From contig NZ_CP019510.1 of the NCBI RefSeq assembly GCF_002002885.1, forward strand, positions 3,534,001 to 3,598,000: a stretch of DNA of 64,000 nucleotides, written 5' to 3'. The first letter of the stretch is position 1; the number at the start of each line of letters is the position of its first letter. Shown here in pieces: positions 1-8,400 of the stretch. The notes under the pieces were generated by a model, which was not told the origin of the DNA, searched no databases, and saw nothing but the letters and a program-made list of their open reading frames with translations. The stretch comes from Janthinobacterium sp. LM6. GTDB lineage: Bacteria; Pseudomonadota; Gammaproteobacteria; Burkholderiales; Burkholderiaceae_D. A program made the position numbers and the translations under genes.

Positions 1-1340
1 CCAGTTTCGGCCAGCTGTCCGAAAACGAGCGCTGGGACCTGGCCTTCTTTGTGGGCGGCATGTCGCACGACGCGGCGGCGCGCGCGCACGGCGAAAAGCT
101 GTGGCAAGACGATCCGCGCAGTAAAAAGCTGTACGCGGACCTGGCCGCCGTGACGACCCTGACGCAGGAAGCGGCGGCGGCCAAGCTGGGCGCGGACGAG
201 GCGCATGCGCTGACGGCGTACCTGCGCAGCCACCCGGACAAGGCCGAGGCGCACAAGCCCACGGGCCTGGCCCTGTCGCGCCTGCGCCTGGCCGAAAGCC
301 TGGCCGCCGTGCACGCGGGCGACCGCGCGGGCGCCACGCGCCTGGGCCTGTCGGCCTACCTGGACGGCTTCGAGCCGATCGAGCCGATGGTCGGCGCGCG
401 CAACAAGTCCTTGCTGCTGGCCGTGGAAAACGCCATGCTGGCCTACCGTTCCGCCGTTGCCAAGGGCACGGTGGCCGACGCCGAAGCGGCCGGCGACAAG
501 CTGCAGCAACTGTTTACCCACGTGGAAGCGGAGCTGGGCGACGCCAAGGCCGAGCCGATGACGACCTTTATCGGCGCCCTGACGATCTTGCTGCGCGAAG
601 GCGTGGAAGCGTTGCTGATCGTGATCGGCATCATCGCCTTCCTGCGCAAGGCCAAGCGCAACGATGTCATGCCCTACGTGCATGGCGGCTGGATCAGCGC
701 GCTGGTGGCGGGCGGCCTGACGTGGGTGGCGGCAACGTACCTGGTGACCATCAGCGGCGCCAGCCGGGAAGTGAGCGAAGGGCTCGGTTCCGTGTTCGCC
801 GCCCTGGTCCTGCTCAGCGTGGGCTTGTGGATGCACCAGAAGAGCAGCGCCGGGCGCTGGCAGGAATACCTGCACGAGAAACTCACGGCGGCCATGACGC
901 GGCGCTCCGCCTGGGGCCTGTTCGCGCTGGCCTTCATCGCCGTCTACCGCGAAGTGTTTGAAACCGTGCTGTTCTATTCCGCCCTGGCGGCGGATGGCAA
1001 CGGCGGCGCCCTGCTGGGCGGCTTCCTGGTGGCCATCGTGCTGCTGGTCGTCATCGCCTGGGCCTTGCTGCGCACCAGCGCCCGCATGCCTATCGGCAAG
1101 TTCTTCTCGTGGACGTCCGCCTTCGTGGCCGTGCTGGCCGTGATTTTGATGGGCAAAGGCGTGGCCGCGCTGCAGGAAGCGGGCTGGATCGGCGTCACCC
1201 CCGTCGACTTCATGCGCATCGACTTGCTGGGCATCCTGCCGACGGCGGAAACCCTGCTGGCGCAGGCGGCCATCCTGGCCATCATCATCGCCGGCTATGG
1301 CTGGAACCGTTACTCGGCAGGCAAGCACAAGCTGGCCTGA
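1..1340 (+). CDS. FTR1 family iron permease, 5' end outside window
   Basis: This is the 3' part of a high-affinity iron permease of the inner membrane. The frame is open from the first bases, so the true start lies upstream. The first visible residues (SENERWDLAFFVGG) resemble the end of a cytochrome c-like domain, found in the long bacterial FTR1 proteins. A helical soluble stretch follows, then about seven membrane segments from roughly base 560 to the end. Two REXXE iron-translocation motifs are intact: REGVE at 594-608 and REVFE at 948-962. Known FTR1/EfeU proteins move ferric iron using such paired motifs. The partner genes (cupredoxin, peroxidase or ferroxidase) would lie upstream and cannot be seen. 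A strong bidirectional terminator follows. Confidence 0.9.
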   Translation, partial: SFGQLSENERWDLAFFVGGMSHDAAARAHGEKLWQDDPRSKKLYADLAAVTTLTQEAAAAKLGADEAHALTAYLRSHPDKAEAHKPTGLALSRLRLAESLAAVHAGDRAGATRLGLSAYLDGFEPIEPMVGARNKSLLLAVENAMLAYRSAVAKGTVADAEAAGDKLQQLFTHVEAELGDAKAEPMTTFIGALTILLREGVEALLIVIGIIAFLRKAKRNDVMPYVHGGWISALVAGGLTWVAATYLVTISGASREVSEGLGSVFAALVLLSVGLWMHQKSSAGRWQEYLHEKLTAAMTRRSAWGLFALAFIAVYREVFETVLFYSALAADGNGGALLGGFLVAIVLLVVIAWALLRTSARMPIGKFFSWTSAFVAVLAVILMGKGVAALQEAGWIGVTPVDFMRIDLLGILPTAETLLAQAAILAIIIAGYGWNRYSAGKHKLA

Positions 1341-1364
1341 CCCTGTGACGCCCCGCAGTAACTG

Positions 1365-1402
1365 AAAGCCCCCGGTAGCTGCCTGCAGCTACCGGGGGCT
1401 TT
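1365..1402. terminator. bidirectional Rho-independent terminator
   Basis: Perfect 16-bp inverted repeat (arms 1365-1380 and 1387-1402, 6-nt loop) with A-rich left and T-rich right flanks. It sits between the convergent FTR1 and amidohydrolase genes and can serve both. Confidence 0.85.
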
Positions 1403-1416
1403 TACATTACGGCCGC

Positions 1417-3279
1417 TTATCGCGTCATTGCCCCTGGGGATTTGGCAGCGCTGTGCACTTTCACCCCTGCCAGCCAGGTTTCCTCCACCACGATGTCGCG
1501 CAGCTTGCGCACGTTCTCGTCCAGCGGGTCTTGCGCCAGGATCACCAGGTCGGCCCGCTTGCCGGCTTCCAGCGAACCGACCAGATGATCCATGTGGCAA
1601 TGCCAGGCGGCATCGAGCGTAACGGCACGCAATCCCGCCATGCGGCTGATGCGCTCGTCCGGATTCAGCACCTCTTTCCCTGGCGCCCCTTCCATGGTGC
1701 GGAACACCGCCTGCTCCATCATGCGCAAAGGGCCCAGCGGCGAGACGAAATGGTCCGAGTGCAAGCTGATGTGCATGCCCGCATTCAATGCCGAGTAGCA
1801 ACGGTCCAGCAACTGGGCCCGCTCCTGGCCAAAGATGGTTTGCTGGAACGTGTGTCCCCAATAGCCGACGTGGCCGATGAGGAAACTGGGGTTCAGCTGC
1901 AGTGTCGCCATTTTCGTGATGGCCTCATCATTCAGCAGCGAGGCGTGCTCGACGCGCAGGCGCAGCTGGCGCCGCTTTTTCGCCTCCTCTTCGCTGATGC
2001 CGCCCGGCCGTGGCGTCAGTACCTTGTCGTAGCTGTGCAGCACATATTCCACTGCCTTGTCGCCGTTGGCGTGCACCAGCACGGGCCAGCCGCGCCCCAC
2101 CGCCTTGTCCAGCATGCGGGAAAACACGGACGTGTCGGGGTAGTTGCTCAAACCGGTGGGCGGCACCTCAGGTATCGCGTGTTCATCCGAGCAGGCATAG
2201 GGCTGGCTCTGGTAACCGGTCAAGCCCTGGTTGGAGCCGTCCGCGATCAGCTTGATCGCCTTGATGCTGAAACGCTGGTCGCCGTGGTTGTCCAGGTCCG
2301 GCTTGTAATGATCGAGCCAATTGTCGAGTGCCTTTTCGTCGGGTTTGGTGAACAGCGCGGCGCCGATGCGCACGGGACCGAGATGCGCCGCCAGCTTGAG
2401 CAAGCCGATTTCCACCAGCGGCGCATCGGTGGCGCCCAGGCCCGCGTCGAAGACGCTGGTGAAGCCCATGGCCGAGGCGTTGTCCAGCACCTGCTTCAGG
2501 CACGCGATAAATTCCGGCAGCTTGGGCAACGGCGCAACCTGCAACGCCTTGGCGATCCTGATTTCGGTCAGCACGCCGGAAGGGCTGTCCTCGATGTTCG
2601 CCGCCTTCAGTGCCGCAGTATTGAGATAGGCCAGGTGGCCGGACGAGTTCATCAGCAGGATGGGTACCGTGCTGCTCAGCGTATCGAGCTCGCTGGCGGT
2701 GATGTCTTCCCATGACTGCATCAGCGAAGGATCGACGCCGAAGCCCAGCACCCAAGGGTTGCCTTTCTTGTCTTTCGGCAGCTGGTCCGGCTGCCCCAGC
2801 GCCGCGCCAATCCGCCAACTGATGCTCTTGAAACTGTATTCCGGATCCAGTTCCTGCTGCCGGGGTGCGGCCTGGAACGGCGTGAGCGACAGCCAGCTCT
2901 TGTACAGCGCACTGGGCAGGATGTGCATATGGGGTTCGACGAAGCCCGGCAGCAAGGTGCGGCCGTCCAGGTCCACCTCGCTTGCCTGGTGCGGCTGCAT
3001 GGCTTGGCGCACCTCGTGCAGCGTGCCGGCGGCAATGATGGTGCCGCCGGCGATACCCAGCGCCGCCACCTGGTCGCTGCCATCCGCAGCCATGGTATGA
3101 ATGTTGCCGTTATGGAAAATCGTCGCTTGCGGCGTCAGTTTCTGGGCGTGCTGGGGATATGCCTGCTGGAACGCCGCGTCCAGTTCACCGCTGAGTGCGG
3201 TTCCCGTCAACAGGCCGCTTGTCAGCGTAGGCAGGTGTGGCAGGTTGCAGCAGGCGCAACCGAGGTGGTCATGGCTCAT
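1417..3279 (-). CDS. amidohydrolase family 3 protein (YtcJ-like)
   Basis: A 620-residue metal-dependent hydrolase of the YtcJ/amidohydrolase-3 group. The metal-binding HMH motif is at residues 117-119 (GFVEPHMH), with later histidines in VHANGDKA, RVEHASLL and SLHSDHFV, as expected of the TIM-barrel fold. There is no signal peptide. The N-terminus carries a CxCC motif (residues 8-11), which could be an extra metal or redox site. The start is supported by AGGA seven bases upstream. The substrate cannot be read from the sequence; related enzymes act on amides, N-formyl or cyclic amide compounds. It is monocistronic, convergent with FTR1, and has an FNR-like palindrome just upstream. Confidence 0.85.
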   Translation of the reverse strand: MSHDHLGCACCNLPHLPTLTSGLLTGTALSGELDAAFQQAYPQHAQKLTPQATIFHNGNIHTMAADGSDQVAALGIAGGTIIAAGTLHEVRQAMQPHQASEVDLDGRTLLPGFVEPHMHILPSALYKSWLSLTPFQAAPRQQELDPEYSFKSISWRIGAALGQPDQLPKDKKGNPWVLGFGVDPSLMQSWEDITASELDTLSSTVPILLMNSSGHLAYLNTAALKAANIEDSPSGVLTEIRIAKALQVAPLPKLPEFIACLKQVLDNASAMGFTSVFDAGLGATDAPLVEIGLLKLAAHLGPVRIGAALFTKPDEKALDNWLDHYKPDLDNHGDQRFSIKAIKLIADGSNQGLTGYQSQPYACSDEHAIPEVPPTGLSNYPDTSVFSRMLDKAVGRGWPVLVHANGDKAVEYVLHSYDKVLTPRPGGISEEEAKKRRQLRLRVEHASLLNDEAITKMATLQLNPSFLIGHVGYWGHTFQQTIFGQERAQLLDRCYSALNAGMHISLHSDHFVSPLGPLRMMEQAVFRTMEGAPGKEVLNPDERISRMAGLRAVTLDAAWHCHMDHLVGSLEAGKRADLVILAQDPLDENVRKLRDIVVEETWLAGVKVHSAAKSPGAMTR

Positions 3280-3300
3280 GCAGATTCCTATCAGAGGTTA

Positions 3301-3314
3301 ATGATTTAAATCAA
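3301..3314 (-). promoter_or_regulatory. possible FNR/Anr-type box upstream of the amidohydrolase
   Basis: On the minus strand the sequence is TTGATTTAAATCAT, nine of ten conserved positions of TTGAT-N4-ATCAA. It ends only 22 bases from the amidohydrolase start, so it would more likely repress than activate. Tentative. Confidence 0.3.
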
Positions 3315-3698
3315 TGAAGTCATCCTTTATTCCGGCTCGAATATACCCAACAACAGAATATCGGAAGAACGCAACGCCTGGACTGGCTTGCTTGTTGCCA
3401 GTAACTTTTTTCGAAGCATAACGAATTGCCGATCAAAAAAACTCAAACATTGTCACGTTAATGCAAAAGGCGGCGCGGCTGATTTCCATTCCTTGCCTTG
3501 CATTTATTTTTGCCATGTTCTTCGATATAGTTTCCCTGAAGGAAATATATGGCCATTTATCGAAGAGTGACAATTGAATAGTAAATCTTTTAAAAATCCG
3601 ACTATATTCAGCATTGCAGTGATGACACCGGCCGCCCGGATTCCGGCCGCATCCGCAATAGCCCATCCATTGAACGCAGCACCAACGAAAGCTTACCG
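3315..3698. other. AT-rich intergenic region between divergent genes
   Basis: About 380 bases, clearly more AT-rich than the coding DNA, with no convincing gene. It must hold the promoters of the amidohydrolase (leftward) and the secreted ribonuclease (rightward). No promoter with good spacing could be fixed by eye. Confidence 0.5.
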
Positions 3699-4103
3699 AT
3701 GAAAATTCAACGCGCAACAACCTGGTCGCTTGGTCTTATCGTGGCAGGCGCCCTGTTCTCTTCCCATGCCTATGCGGCGAAAATCCCCGATTGCGGCAAA
3801 AGGGAACCGAGCAAAACCCTGCCCACCCCGCAAAATAGCGAATACGACGCATACCGCAACGCGAAAACGAGCGCGGTGGCGGGCGGTCCGGGCAATACCG
3901 TCTTCAATAATAATGAAAAGCGTCTCCCTGCCGCCGGCAAGGACGAGATTTATTATGAATATTATCTGGGCATCGGCGGCGATGGCGGAGCAGGCTCGCA
4001 TCGCGCGGTATTGCTCGTGCAGACTCCGGCGGGCAAACGCAAGCTGGTGGAACGCTATTACACGCAGGACCACTATGCTTCCTTTTGCAGCCTGAAGAAC
4101 TAA
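3699..4103 (+). CDS. secreted guanyl-specific ribonuclease (RNase N1/T1, barnase/RNase Sa-like)
   Basis: A 134-residue protein with a clear signal peptide (about residues 1-26, AYA cleavage). The mature part matches the microbial N1/T1 ribonuclease core: FNNNEKRLP, then IYYEYY with the presumed base Glu87, SHRAV with Arg102, and YYTQDHYASF with the presumed acid His125. RNase Sa has the same order (YYHEY, RGTRR, YTGDHYATF). It should cleave RNA after G outside the cytoplasm. Two cysteines (32 and 130) could form a disulfide. No barstar-like inhibitor gene is adjacent, consistent with export through Sec before folding. The start is ATG at 3699. It is apparently monocistronic. Confidence 0.8.
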   Translation: MKIQRATTWSLGLIVAGALFSSHAYAAKIPDCGKREPSKTLPTPQNSEYDAYRNAKTSAVAGGPGNTVFNNNEKRLPAAGKDEIYYEYYLGIGGDGGAGSHRAVLLVQTPAGKRKLVERYYTQDHYASFCSLKN

Positions 4104-4130
4104 TCGTTCTTCTGTATATTCAAGCGTCTA

Positions 4131-4167
4131 TTCAAGCGGCTCAGGCAAATGTCTGCTGCCGCTTGAA
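4131..4167. repeat. 10-bp inverted repeat downstream of the ribonuclease gene
   Basis: Arms TTCAAGCGGC (4131-4140) and GCCGCTTGAA (4158-4167) with a 17-nt loop, about 30 bases after the ribonuclease stop. It could help end transcription, but no U-tract follows. Confidence 0.4.
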
Positions 4168-4295
4168 ATACCCGTGTATCAGGCTGAATATTCAACTGCG
4201 CTGACTGCGCCTATTTAAGGGATATTAGCGTATGCCCGCAGAACAGGCTTTGATCTGCAACAATTCATTGCCCTCCGTGTCATTCGCCATATTCC

Positions 4296-4511
4296 TTATG
4301 TCAACGGCCCCAGCCAGTCGTGGAACCCGTCCGCGGGCAGCGCCACGGCGCTGAAATCGAACGCCTGCAATTGGTCCTCCCGTGTCGGCACCGGGTTCGG
4401 AAATGCCGCGCCAGGCGCCCGAAGTGCGGCGCGCCGCCGCCATCCCCCGCCAGCAAGGTCAAGCCGGTGCGCGCTGCCAGCAGGCGCAGCGCATCGCCTG
4501 CACCGTGTTGG
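4296..4511 (-). pseudogene. remnant of an unidentified minus-strand gene, interrupted by TetR-derived sequence
   Basis: Reading leftward, two coding-like pieces in different frames are seen. One (about 4511-4446) reads GDALRLLAARTGLTLLAG. The other (about 4378-4296) reads EDQLQAFDFSAVALPADGF and on to a TAA stop. Between them, at 4393-4445, lies a near-exact copy of part of the downstream TetR gene. Removing about 67 bases (4379-4445) would join the two pieces in frame. No start codon remains. The original product is not recognised. This is an interpretation; the pieces are short. Confidence 0.35.
4393..4445. repeat. 53-bp direct repeat of an internal TetR segment (second copy 4896-4948)
   Basis: Bases 4393-4445 equal 4896-4948 with one mismatch, 503 bp apart. 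Weaker similarity extends about 14 bases to the left. The second copy encodes SEMPRQAPEVRRAA in the TetR protein. The first copy lies outside that gene. Confidence 0.85.
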
Positions 4512-4521
4512 AAATTGCGAT

Positions 4522-4535
4522 ATGATGACCATCAT
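4522..4535. promoter_or_regulatory. predicted TetR operator overlapping the regulator's own start
   Basis: Perfect palindrome ATGATG-AC-CATCAT. It overlaps the first codons of the TetR gene. A near copy lies at 5191-5204, ahead of the SDR gene. The shared site suggests autoregulation plus control of the downstream enzymes. Confidence 0.6.
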
Positions 4536-5139
4536 GCAGAACTCACCCAACAAGTCAGCGGCCAAAATCACGGCGCAAAGCCGCAAGGAAGCCACCCACG
4601 AACGCATCGTCGAGGTGGCCACGCGCGCCATCCGCCGCAGCGGTTATGCGGGCACGGGCGTGGCCGACATCATGAAGGAAGCGGGCCTCACGCACGGCGG
4701 CTTCTATGCCCACTTCGCCTCGCGCGACGCCCTGCTGGCCGAAGCGGGCGACCGCGCGGGCGCCGAATCGGTGGCGCTGGCGGCCAGGGTGGCCGCTGCC
4801 GCCCCGCCTGGCCAGGCCCTGCAAGCCATGCTGGCCGCGTATCTGTCGCCCGAACACATCGCCGCCATCGAGGTGGGCTGCCCCGTCTCGGCGCTGGGTT
4901 CGGAAATGCCGCGCCAGGCGCCCGAAGTGCGGCGCGCCGCCACCATCCACATCAAGGAAATGATCGACCTGTTCGCCCGCCAGTTGCCGAACTGGGGCCA
5001 GCCGGAAGCGCACGCGCAAGCCATGGCGACGGTGTGCGCCATGATCGGCACGACCATCCTCGCGCGCGCCGTCGACGAACCGGCCCTGTCGGACGCGCTG
5101 TGCGCGGCCACGCTGGCGCACTTGCAAGCGACCAGCTAA
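4522..5139 (+). CDS. TetR/AcrR family transcriptional regulator
   Basis: A 205-residue regulator. The N-terminal helix-turn-helix spans roughly residues 20-70 (THERIVEVATRAIRRSGYAG to THGGFYAHFASRDALL), typical of TetR proteins. The C-terminal ligand domain follows. ATG codons at 4522, 4525 and 4534 are all possible; GGAA lies about nine bases before 4522. A palindromic site overlaps this start, and a sister site precedes the SDR gene, so it probably represses itself and the SDR/MDR pair. A 53-bp stretch of the gene is duplicated upstream. The inducer is unknown. Confidence 0.88.
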   Translation: MMTIMQNSPNKSAAKITAQSRKEATHERIVEVATRAIRRSGYAGTGVADIMKEAGLTHGGFYAHFASRDALLAEAGDRAGAESVALAARVAAAAPPGQALQAMLAAYLSPEHIAAIEVGCPVSALGSEMPRQAPEVRRAATIHIKEMIDLFARQLPNWGQPEAHAQAMATVCAMIGTTILARAVDEPALSDALCAATLAHLQATS

Positions 5140-5190
5140 TCGCACCGCCCGTGGCGTTGATCCGTCCCGGGCTTTTTTTCAAGCAACAAT

Positions 5191-5204
5191 ATGACGATCA
5201 TCAT
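5191..5204. promoter_or_regulatory. predicted TetR operator upstream of the SDR gene
   Basis: ATGACG-AT-CATCAT, the same palindrome as at 4522-4535 with one arm mismatch. It lies 40 bases before the SDR start, where a promoter would be expected. A short T-run at 5173-5179 after a weak GC hairpin may end the TetR transcript just before it. Confidence 0.55.
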
Positions 5205-5243
5205 ATTCCACTTCCAAAACTGTCAACCACTGAAGGAACTGCC

Positions 5244-6050
5244 ATGAAAAACAAGATTGCCCTGGTTACCGGCGCCTCGTCCGGCATCGGCGCAGCCACG
5301 GCCCAGCGCCTGGCGCAAGCGGGCTATACGGTGTACGGCACCAGCCGCCGCGGCGACCAGGCGGCCGCGCCCGGCCATGCGATGCTGGCGCTCGACGTCA
5401 CCAGCGATGCGTCCGTCGCCGCCGCCGTGGCCGAGCTGATGCGGCGCGACGGCCGCATCGACCTGCTGGTGAATAACGCCGGTTTCGGCGTGGCCCCGGC
5501 GGGCGCCGAGGAAAGCAGCATGGCGCAGGCGCAAGCCATCTTCGACACGAATTTCTTCGGCGTCGTGCGCATGACGCAAGCCGTGCTGCCGCACATGCGG
5601 GCCCAGGGCGGCGGGCGCATCCTCAATATCGGTTCCGTCGTCGGCTTTTTGCCCATGCCTTACGGCGCACTGTATTCGGCCACCAAGCACGCCATCGAGG
5701 GTTACACGGAATCGCTCGACCATGAAGTGCGGGGCTGGGGCATCCGCGCCAGCGTCATCGAGCCGGCCTATACGAAAACCACGTTCGAAGCCAATCTGCT
5801 GGCGCCCGACACCCCGCTGTCCGCCTACCGGCAGGTGAGCGCGGCCGTCACGCGCCGGCTGCAAGCGCTGATGGCCGCAGCCGATGACCCTGGCGTCGTG
5901 GCCGATACCGTGCTGGCGGCGGCACAGGCAAGCCAGCCGAAATTGCGCTACACGGCCGGGCCGCTGGCGGCGCGCCTGCGCCTGATGCGCCGCTTCCTGC
6001 CCGCCGCGCTGCTGGACGCCGGCTTGCGCAAGGACCTGCGCCTGGCCTGA
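5244..6050 (+). CDS. short-chain dehydrogenase/reductase (SDR family)
   Basis: A 268-residue classical SDR oxidoreductase, cytoplasmic. The nucleotide-binding motif TGASSGIG is at residues 9-16, NNAG follows around residue 80, and the catalytic YSATK (Tyr-x3-Lys) is present after the GSVVG serine strand. The start at 5244 has AAGGA eight bases upstream. The C-terminal part (RLRLMRRFLPAALLDAGLRKDL) resembles the ketoreductase-like SDRs often paired with TetR regulators. The MDR gene follows 36 bases later. The likely role is reduction of a reactive carbonyl or lipophilic compound; the substrate is unknown. Confidence 0.88.
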   Translation: MKNKIALVTGASSGIGAATAQRLAQAGYTVYGTSRRGDQAAAPGHAMLALDVTSDASVAAAVAELMRRDGRIDLLVNNAGFGVAPAGAEESSMAQAQAIFDTNFFGVVRMTQAVLPHMRAQGGGRILNIGSVVGFLPMPYGALYSATKHAIEGYTESLDHEVRGWGIRASVIEPAYTKTTFEANLLAPDTPLSAYRQVSAAVTRRLQALMAAADDPGVVADTVLAAAQASQPKLRYTAGPLAARLRLMRRFLPAALLDAGLRKDLRLA

Positions 6051-6086
6051 GCCCCGGCGTCCTTTTCAGCTATCAGGGAGAACTTC

Positions 6087-7094
6087 ATGCAAGCATTGCA
6101 ACTCAAACAATACGGCGGCCCCGATCACGTGGCGTTTACCGAATTGCCCCGCCCCACTCCCGGCCCCGGCGAACTGCTGGTGCGGGTACGCGCCGCGGGC
6201 CTGAACCCCATCGACAACCTGATTCCCAAGGGCGACTTCAAGCCGATTTTAAAAATGCGCTTGCCGGCCACCCTGGGCAGCGACCTGGCCGGCGTGGTGG
6301 TGGAAGTCGGCAGCGGCGTCACGCGTTTTCAAGCGGGCGACGCCGTGTATGCGAGTATTTTCGACACGCAATACGGCAGCCTTGCCGAGTTTGCCGTCGT
6401 GCCCGAGCAGGCGGCCGCGCTGAAACCGGCGAACCTCGATTTCGTGCAGGCGGCGTCGATTCCCATGGTGGGCCTGACGGCCTGGCAAGCCATGCAGGAA
6501 CGCATGCAGCTCACGGCCGGCCAGAAAGTGTTCATTCCGGCCGGGTCCGGCGGTATCGGCACGTTTGCCATCCAGCTGGCCAAACACCTGGGCGCCCGCG
6601 TGGGCACCACCACCAGCACGGCAAACGTGGAGCTGGTGCGCGGCCTGGGCGCCGATGACATCATCGACTACAAGCAACAGGCATTCGAGGACGTGCTGCG
6701 CGACTACGACGCCGTGCTGGGCACGGTGCGCGGCGACGGGCTGGAAAAAGCCTTGCGCATCGTCAAGCCTGGCAGCCACGTCGTCTCGCTGGTCGGCCCG
6801 CCGGACGCCGCTTTCGCCCGCGCGCGCGGCATGAACGTGGTGCTGAAGCTGGTATTTGGTTTGCTCAGCCGCAAGATCATCGGCCTGGCGACGCGGCGCG
6901 GCGCCAGCTATGCCTTCCACTTCGTGCGTCCCGACGGCAGCCAGCTGGCGCAGATCGCCAGCCTGCTCGAAGCGGGCACCATCCGTCCCGTCATCGACAA
7001 GGTGTTTCCTTTTACTGAGGCAAAACAGGCGCTGGCCTACCTGGCGCAGGGGCGCGCGCGGGGCAAGGTGGTGGTGCAACTGGCCGTGCCTTGA
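6087..7094 (+). CDS. NADP-dependent MDR oxidoreductase (quinone oxidoreductase-like)
   Basis: A 335-residue zinc-independent medium-chain reductase. The N-terminal GroES-like domain (LPRPTPGPGELLVRVRAAGL) lacks zinc-ligand cysteines. The NAD(P) fold motif AGSGGIGTFAIQLAKHLGA begins near residue 152. The C-terminus (PVIDKVFPFTEAKQALAYL) is typical of quinone reductase and enoyl reductase relatives. AGGGAG precedes the ATG. It is co-directional with the SDR, 36 bases apart, and probably under the same TetR control. The two enzymes may act on the same electrophilic substrate. Confidence 0.88.
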   Translation: MQALQLKQYGGPDHVAFTELPRPTPGPGELLVRVRAAGLNPIDNLIPKGDFKPILKMRLPATLGSDLAGVVVEVGSGVTRFQAGDAVYASIFDTQYGSLAEFAVVPEQAAALKPANLDFVQAASIPMVGLTAWQAMQERMQLTAGQKVFIPAGSGGIGTFAIQLAKHLGARVGTTTSTANVELVRGLGADDIIDYKQQAFEDVLRDYDAVLGTVRGDGLEKALRIVKPGSHVVSLVGPPDAAFARARGMNVVLKLVFGLLSRKIIGLATRRGASYAFHFVRPDGSQLAQIASLLEAGTIRPVIDKVFPFTEAKQALAYLAQGRARGKVVVQLAVP

Positions 7095-7214
7095 GTTACC
7101 CCTGGATTGCTTTTTACGCCGTGACTATGTGTGAGTTTTTTGTTGGCAATTTCCTCCATACTCGTTGTCAACCCCATGCCTATTGATACCGCTCAATCTC
7201 CATAAAGGTAGCTC

Positions 7215-8372
7215 ATGCGCTTTTTCCGGAAATGCTGCTGGCTCGCGATCACCCTGGGGGCCGGCATCGGCCATGCCGCCGAACCGGGCGTCACCGAGAC
7301 GCAAGTCCGTCTGGGCATGGTCAATGCCCAGACGGGGGCGGCGTCGGGGCTGGGGCGGGCCATGCTCGACGGCGCGACGGCCGTTTTCCAGGAGGCCAAC
7401 CAGCGCGGCGGCATCCATGGCCGCAGCATCGAACTGGTGGTCGCCGACGACGGCTACGATCCGGACCGCGCCATCAGCGAAACGCTCAGACTGGTCGAGG
7501 AAAAACAGGTGTTCGCCCTGTTCGGCAACGTGGGCACGCCCACCACCAACGCCGTCATACCGATCGTCCAGGAAATGAAGGTGCCGCTGGTGGGCGCATT
7601 TACGGGCGCGATGACCTTGCGCCGCCCCGTGGTGCATGAAATCATCAACTTCCGCGCCAGTTATGACGATGAGTCCGATGCCCTGGTGCAGTATTTCACC
7701 AGCCGGGGCGTCAAGCGCTTTGGCGTCCTGTACCAGGATGACGGTTTCGGCAATGCCGTGCTCGACGGTACCGTGCGCGCCCTGCAGCGGCGCGGCATGG
7801 CGCTCGTTGCCAAGGGTTCCTTCCAGCGCGGCACCACGGCCGTCAAGGCGGGCCTGGCGGCGCTGATCGGGCATGACCTGCAAGCGGTGGTCATGGCCGG
7901 CCCCTACACGCCGGTGGCGGCGTTCGTGCGCGAGGCCAGCCAGGCCGGGCTGAAGGCGGCCCTGTCCACGGTGTCGTTTGTCGGCACGGACAGCCTGCTG
8001 CAACTGCTGGGCAAGGAAGGCGACAACATCGTCATTTCGCAGGTAGTGCCCCTACCGGAAGAGCACCGGCTGCCCATCGCCGCCGACTGCGCCGCCCTGC
8101 TGGCCAGGCACGTGCCGGCTGCCAGGCTGTCTTTTGTCAGTTTCGAAGGCTGCATCTCGGCCACCCTGATGGTGGCGGCGCTGCGCCGTGCGGGCGCCGA
8201 CCTCACGCGCGAACGCCTGATCCGCAGCTTCGAAACGTTCGACCGGCTCGATCTGGGCGGCTTGCGGGTGACGCTGGGTCCGGACAACCACCAGGCGTCG
8301 ACGGCCGTCTTCCTGACCCGCATCGCCGACGGCAGGATCGTTCCTGCCGACCCGGTGCCCGGCGCGAAGTGA
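7215..8372 (+). CDS. periplasmic branched-chain-amino-acid-type binding protein, probable sensor input
   Basis: A 385-residue type-1 periplasmic binding protein (LivJ/ANF-receptor fold). A signal peptide (about residues 1-22) is followed by [21 protein letters not shown], typical of the first strand of this family. SD AAGGTAG precedes the ATG. No LivFGHM transporter genes are nearby. Instead, a hybrid histidine kinase with a large periplasmic region starts 28 bases downstream. The inferred role is to bind a small molecule and present it to the kinase. A TTGAT-N4-CTCAA sequence at 7183-7196 resembles an FNR box but lies only 18 bases from the start. Confidence 0.85.
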   Translation: MRFFRKCCWLAITLGAGIGHAAEPGVTETQVRLGMVNAQTGAASGLGRAMLDGATAVFQEANQRGGIHGRSIELVVADDGYDPDRAISETLRLVEEKQVFALFGNVGTPTTNAVIPIVQEMKVPLVGAFTGAMTLRRPVVHEIINFRASYDDESDALVQYFTSRGVKRFGVLYQDDGFGNAVLDGTVRALQRRGMALVAKGSFQRGTTAVKAGLAALIGHDLQAVVMAGPYTPVAAFVREASQAGLKAALSTVSFVGTDSLLQLLGKEGDNIVISQVVPLPEEHRLPIAADCAALLARHVPAARLSFVSFEGCISATLMVAALRRAGADLTRERLIRSFETFDRLDLGGLRVTLGPDNHQASTAVFLTRIADGRIVPADPVPGAK

Positions 8373-8400
8373 TGCGCGCGTCCCTCTCCTGGAGCCTGGC

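Noticed and set aside
4320..6050. A continuous 576-codon frame spanning the TetR region and the SDR gene
   Set aside because: Only the part from 5244 has SDR motifs and a ribosome site. The earlier part lies in the wrong frame over the TetR gene and the remnant.
7183..7196. An FNR box as activator of the binding-protein operon
   Set aside because: TTGATACCGCTCAA fits moderately but lies only 18 bases before the start codon, too close for activation; kept only as a remark.
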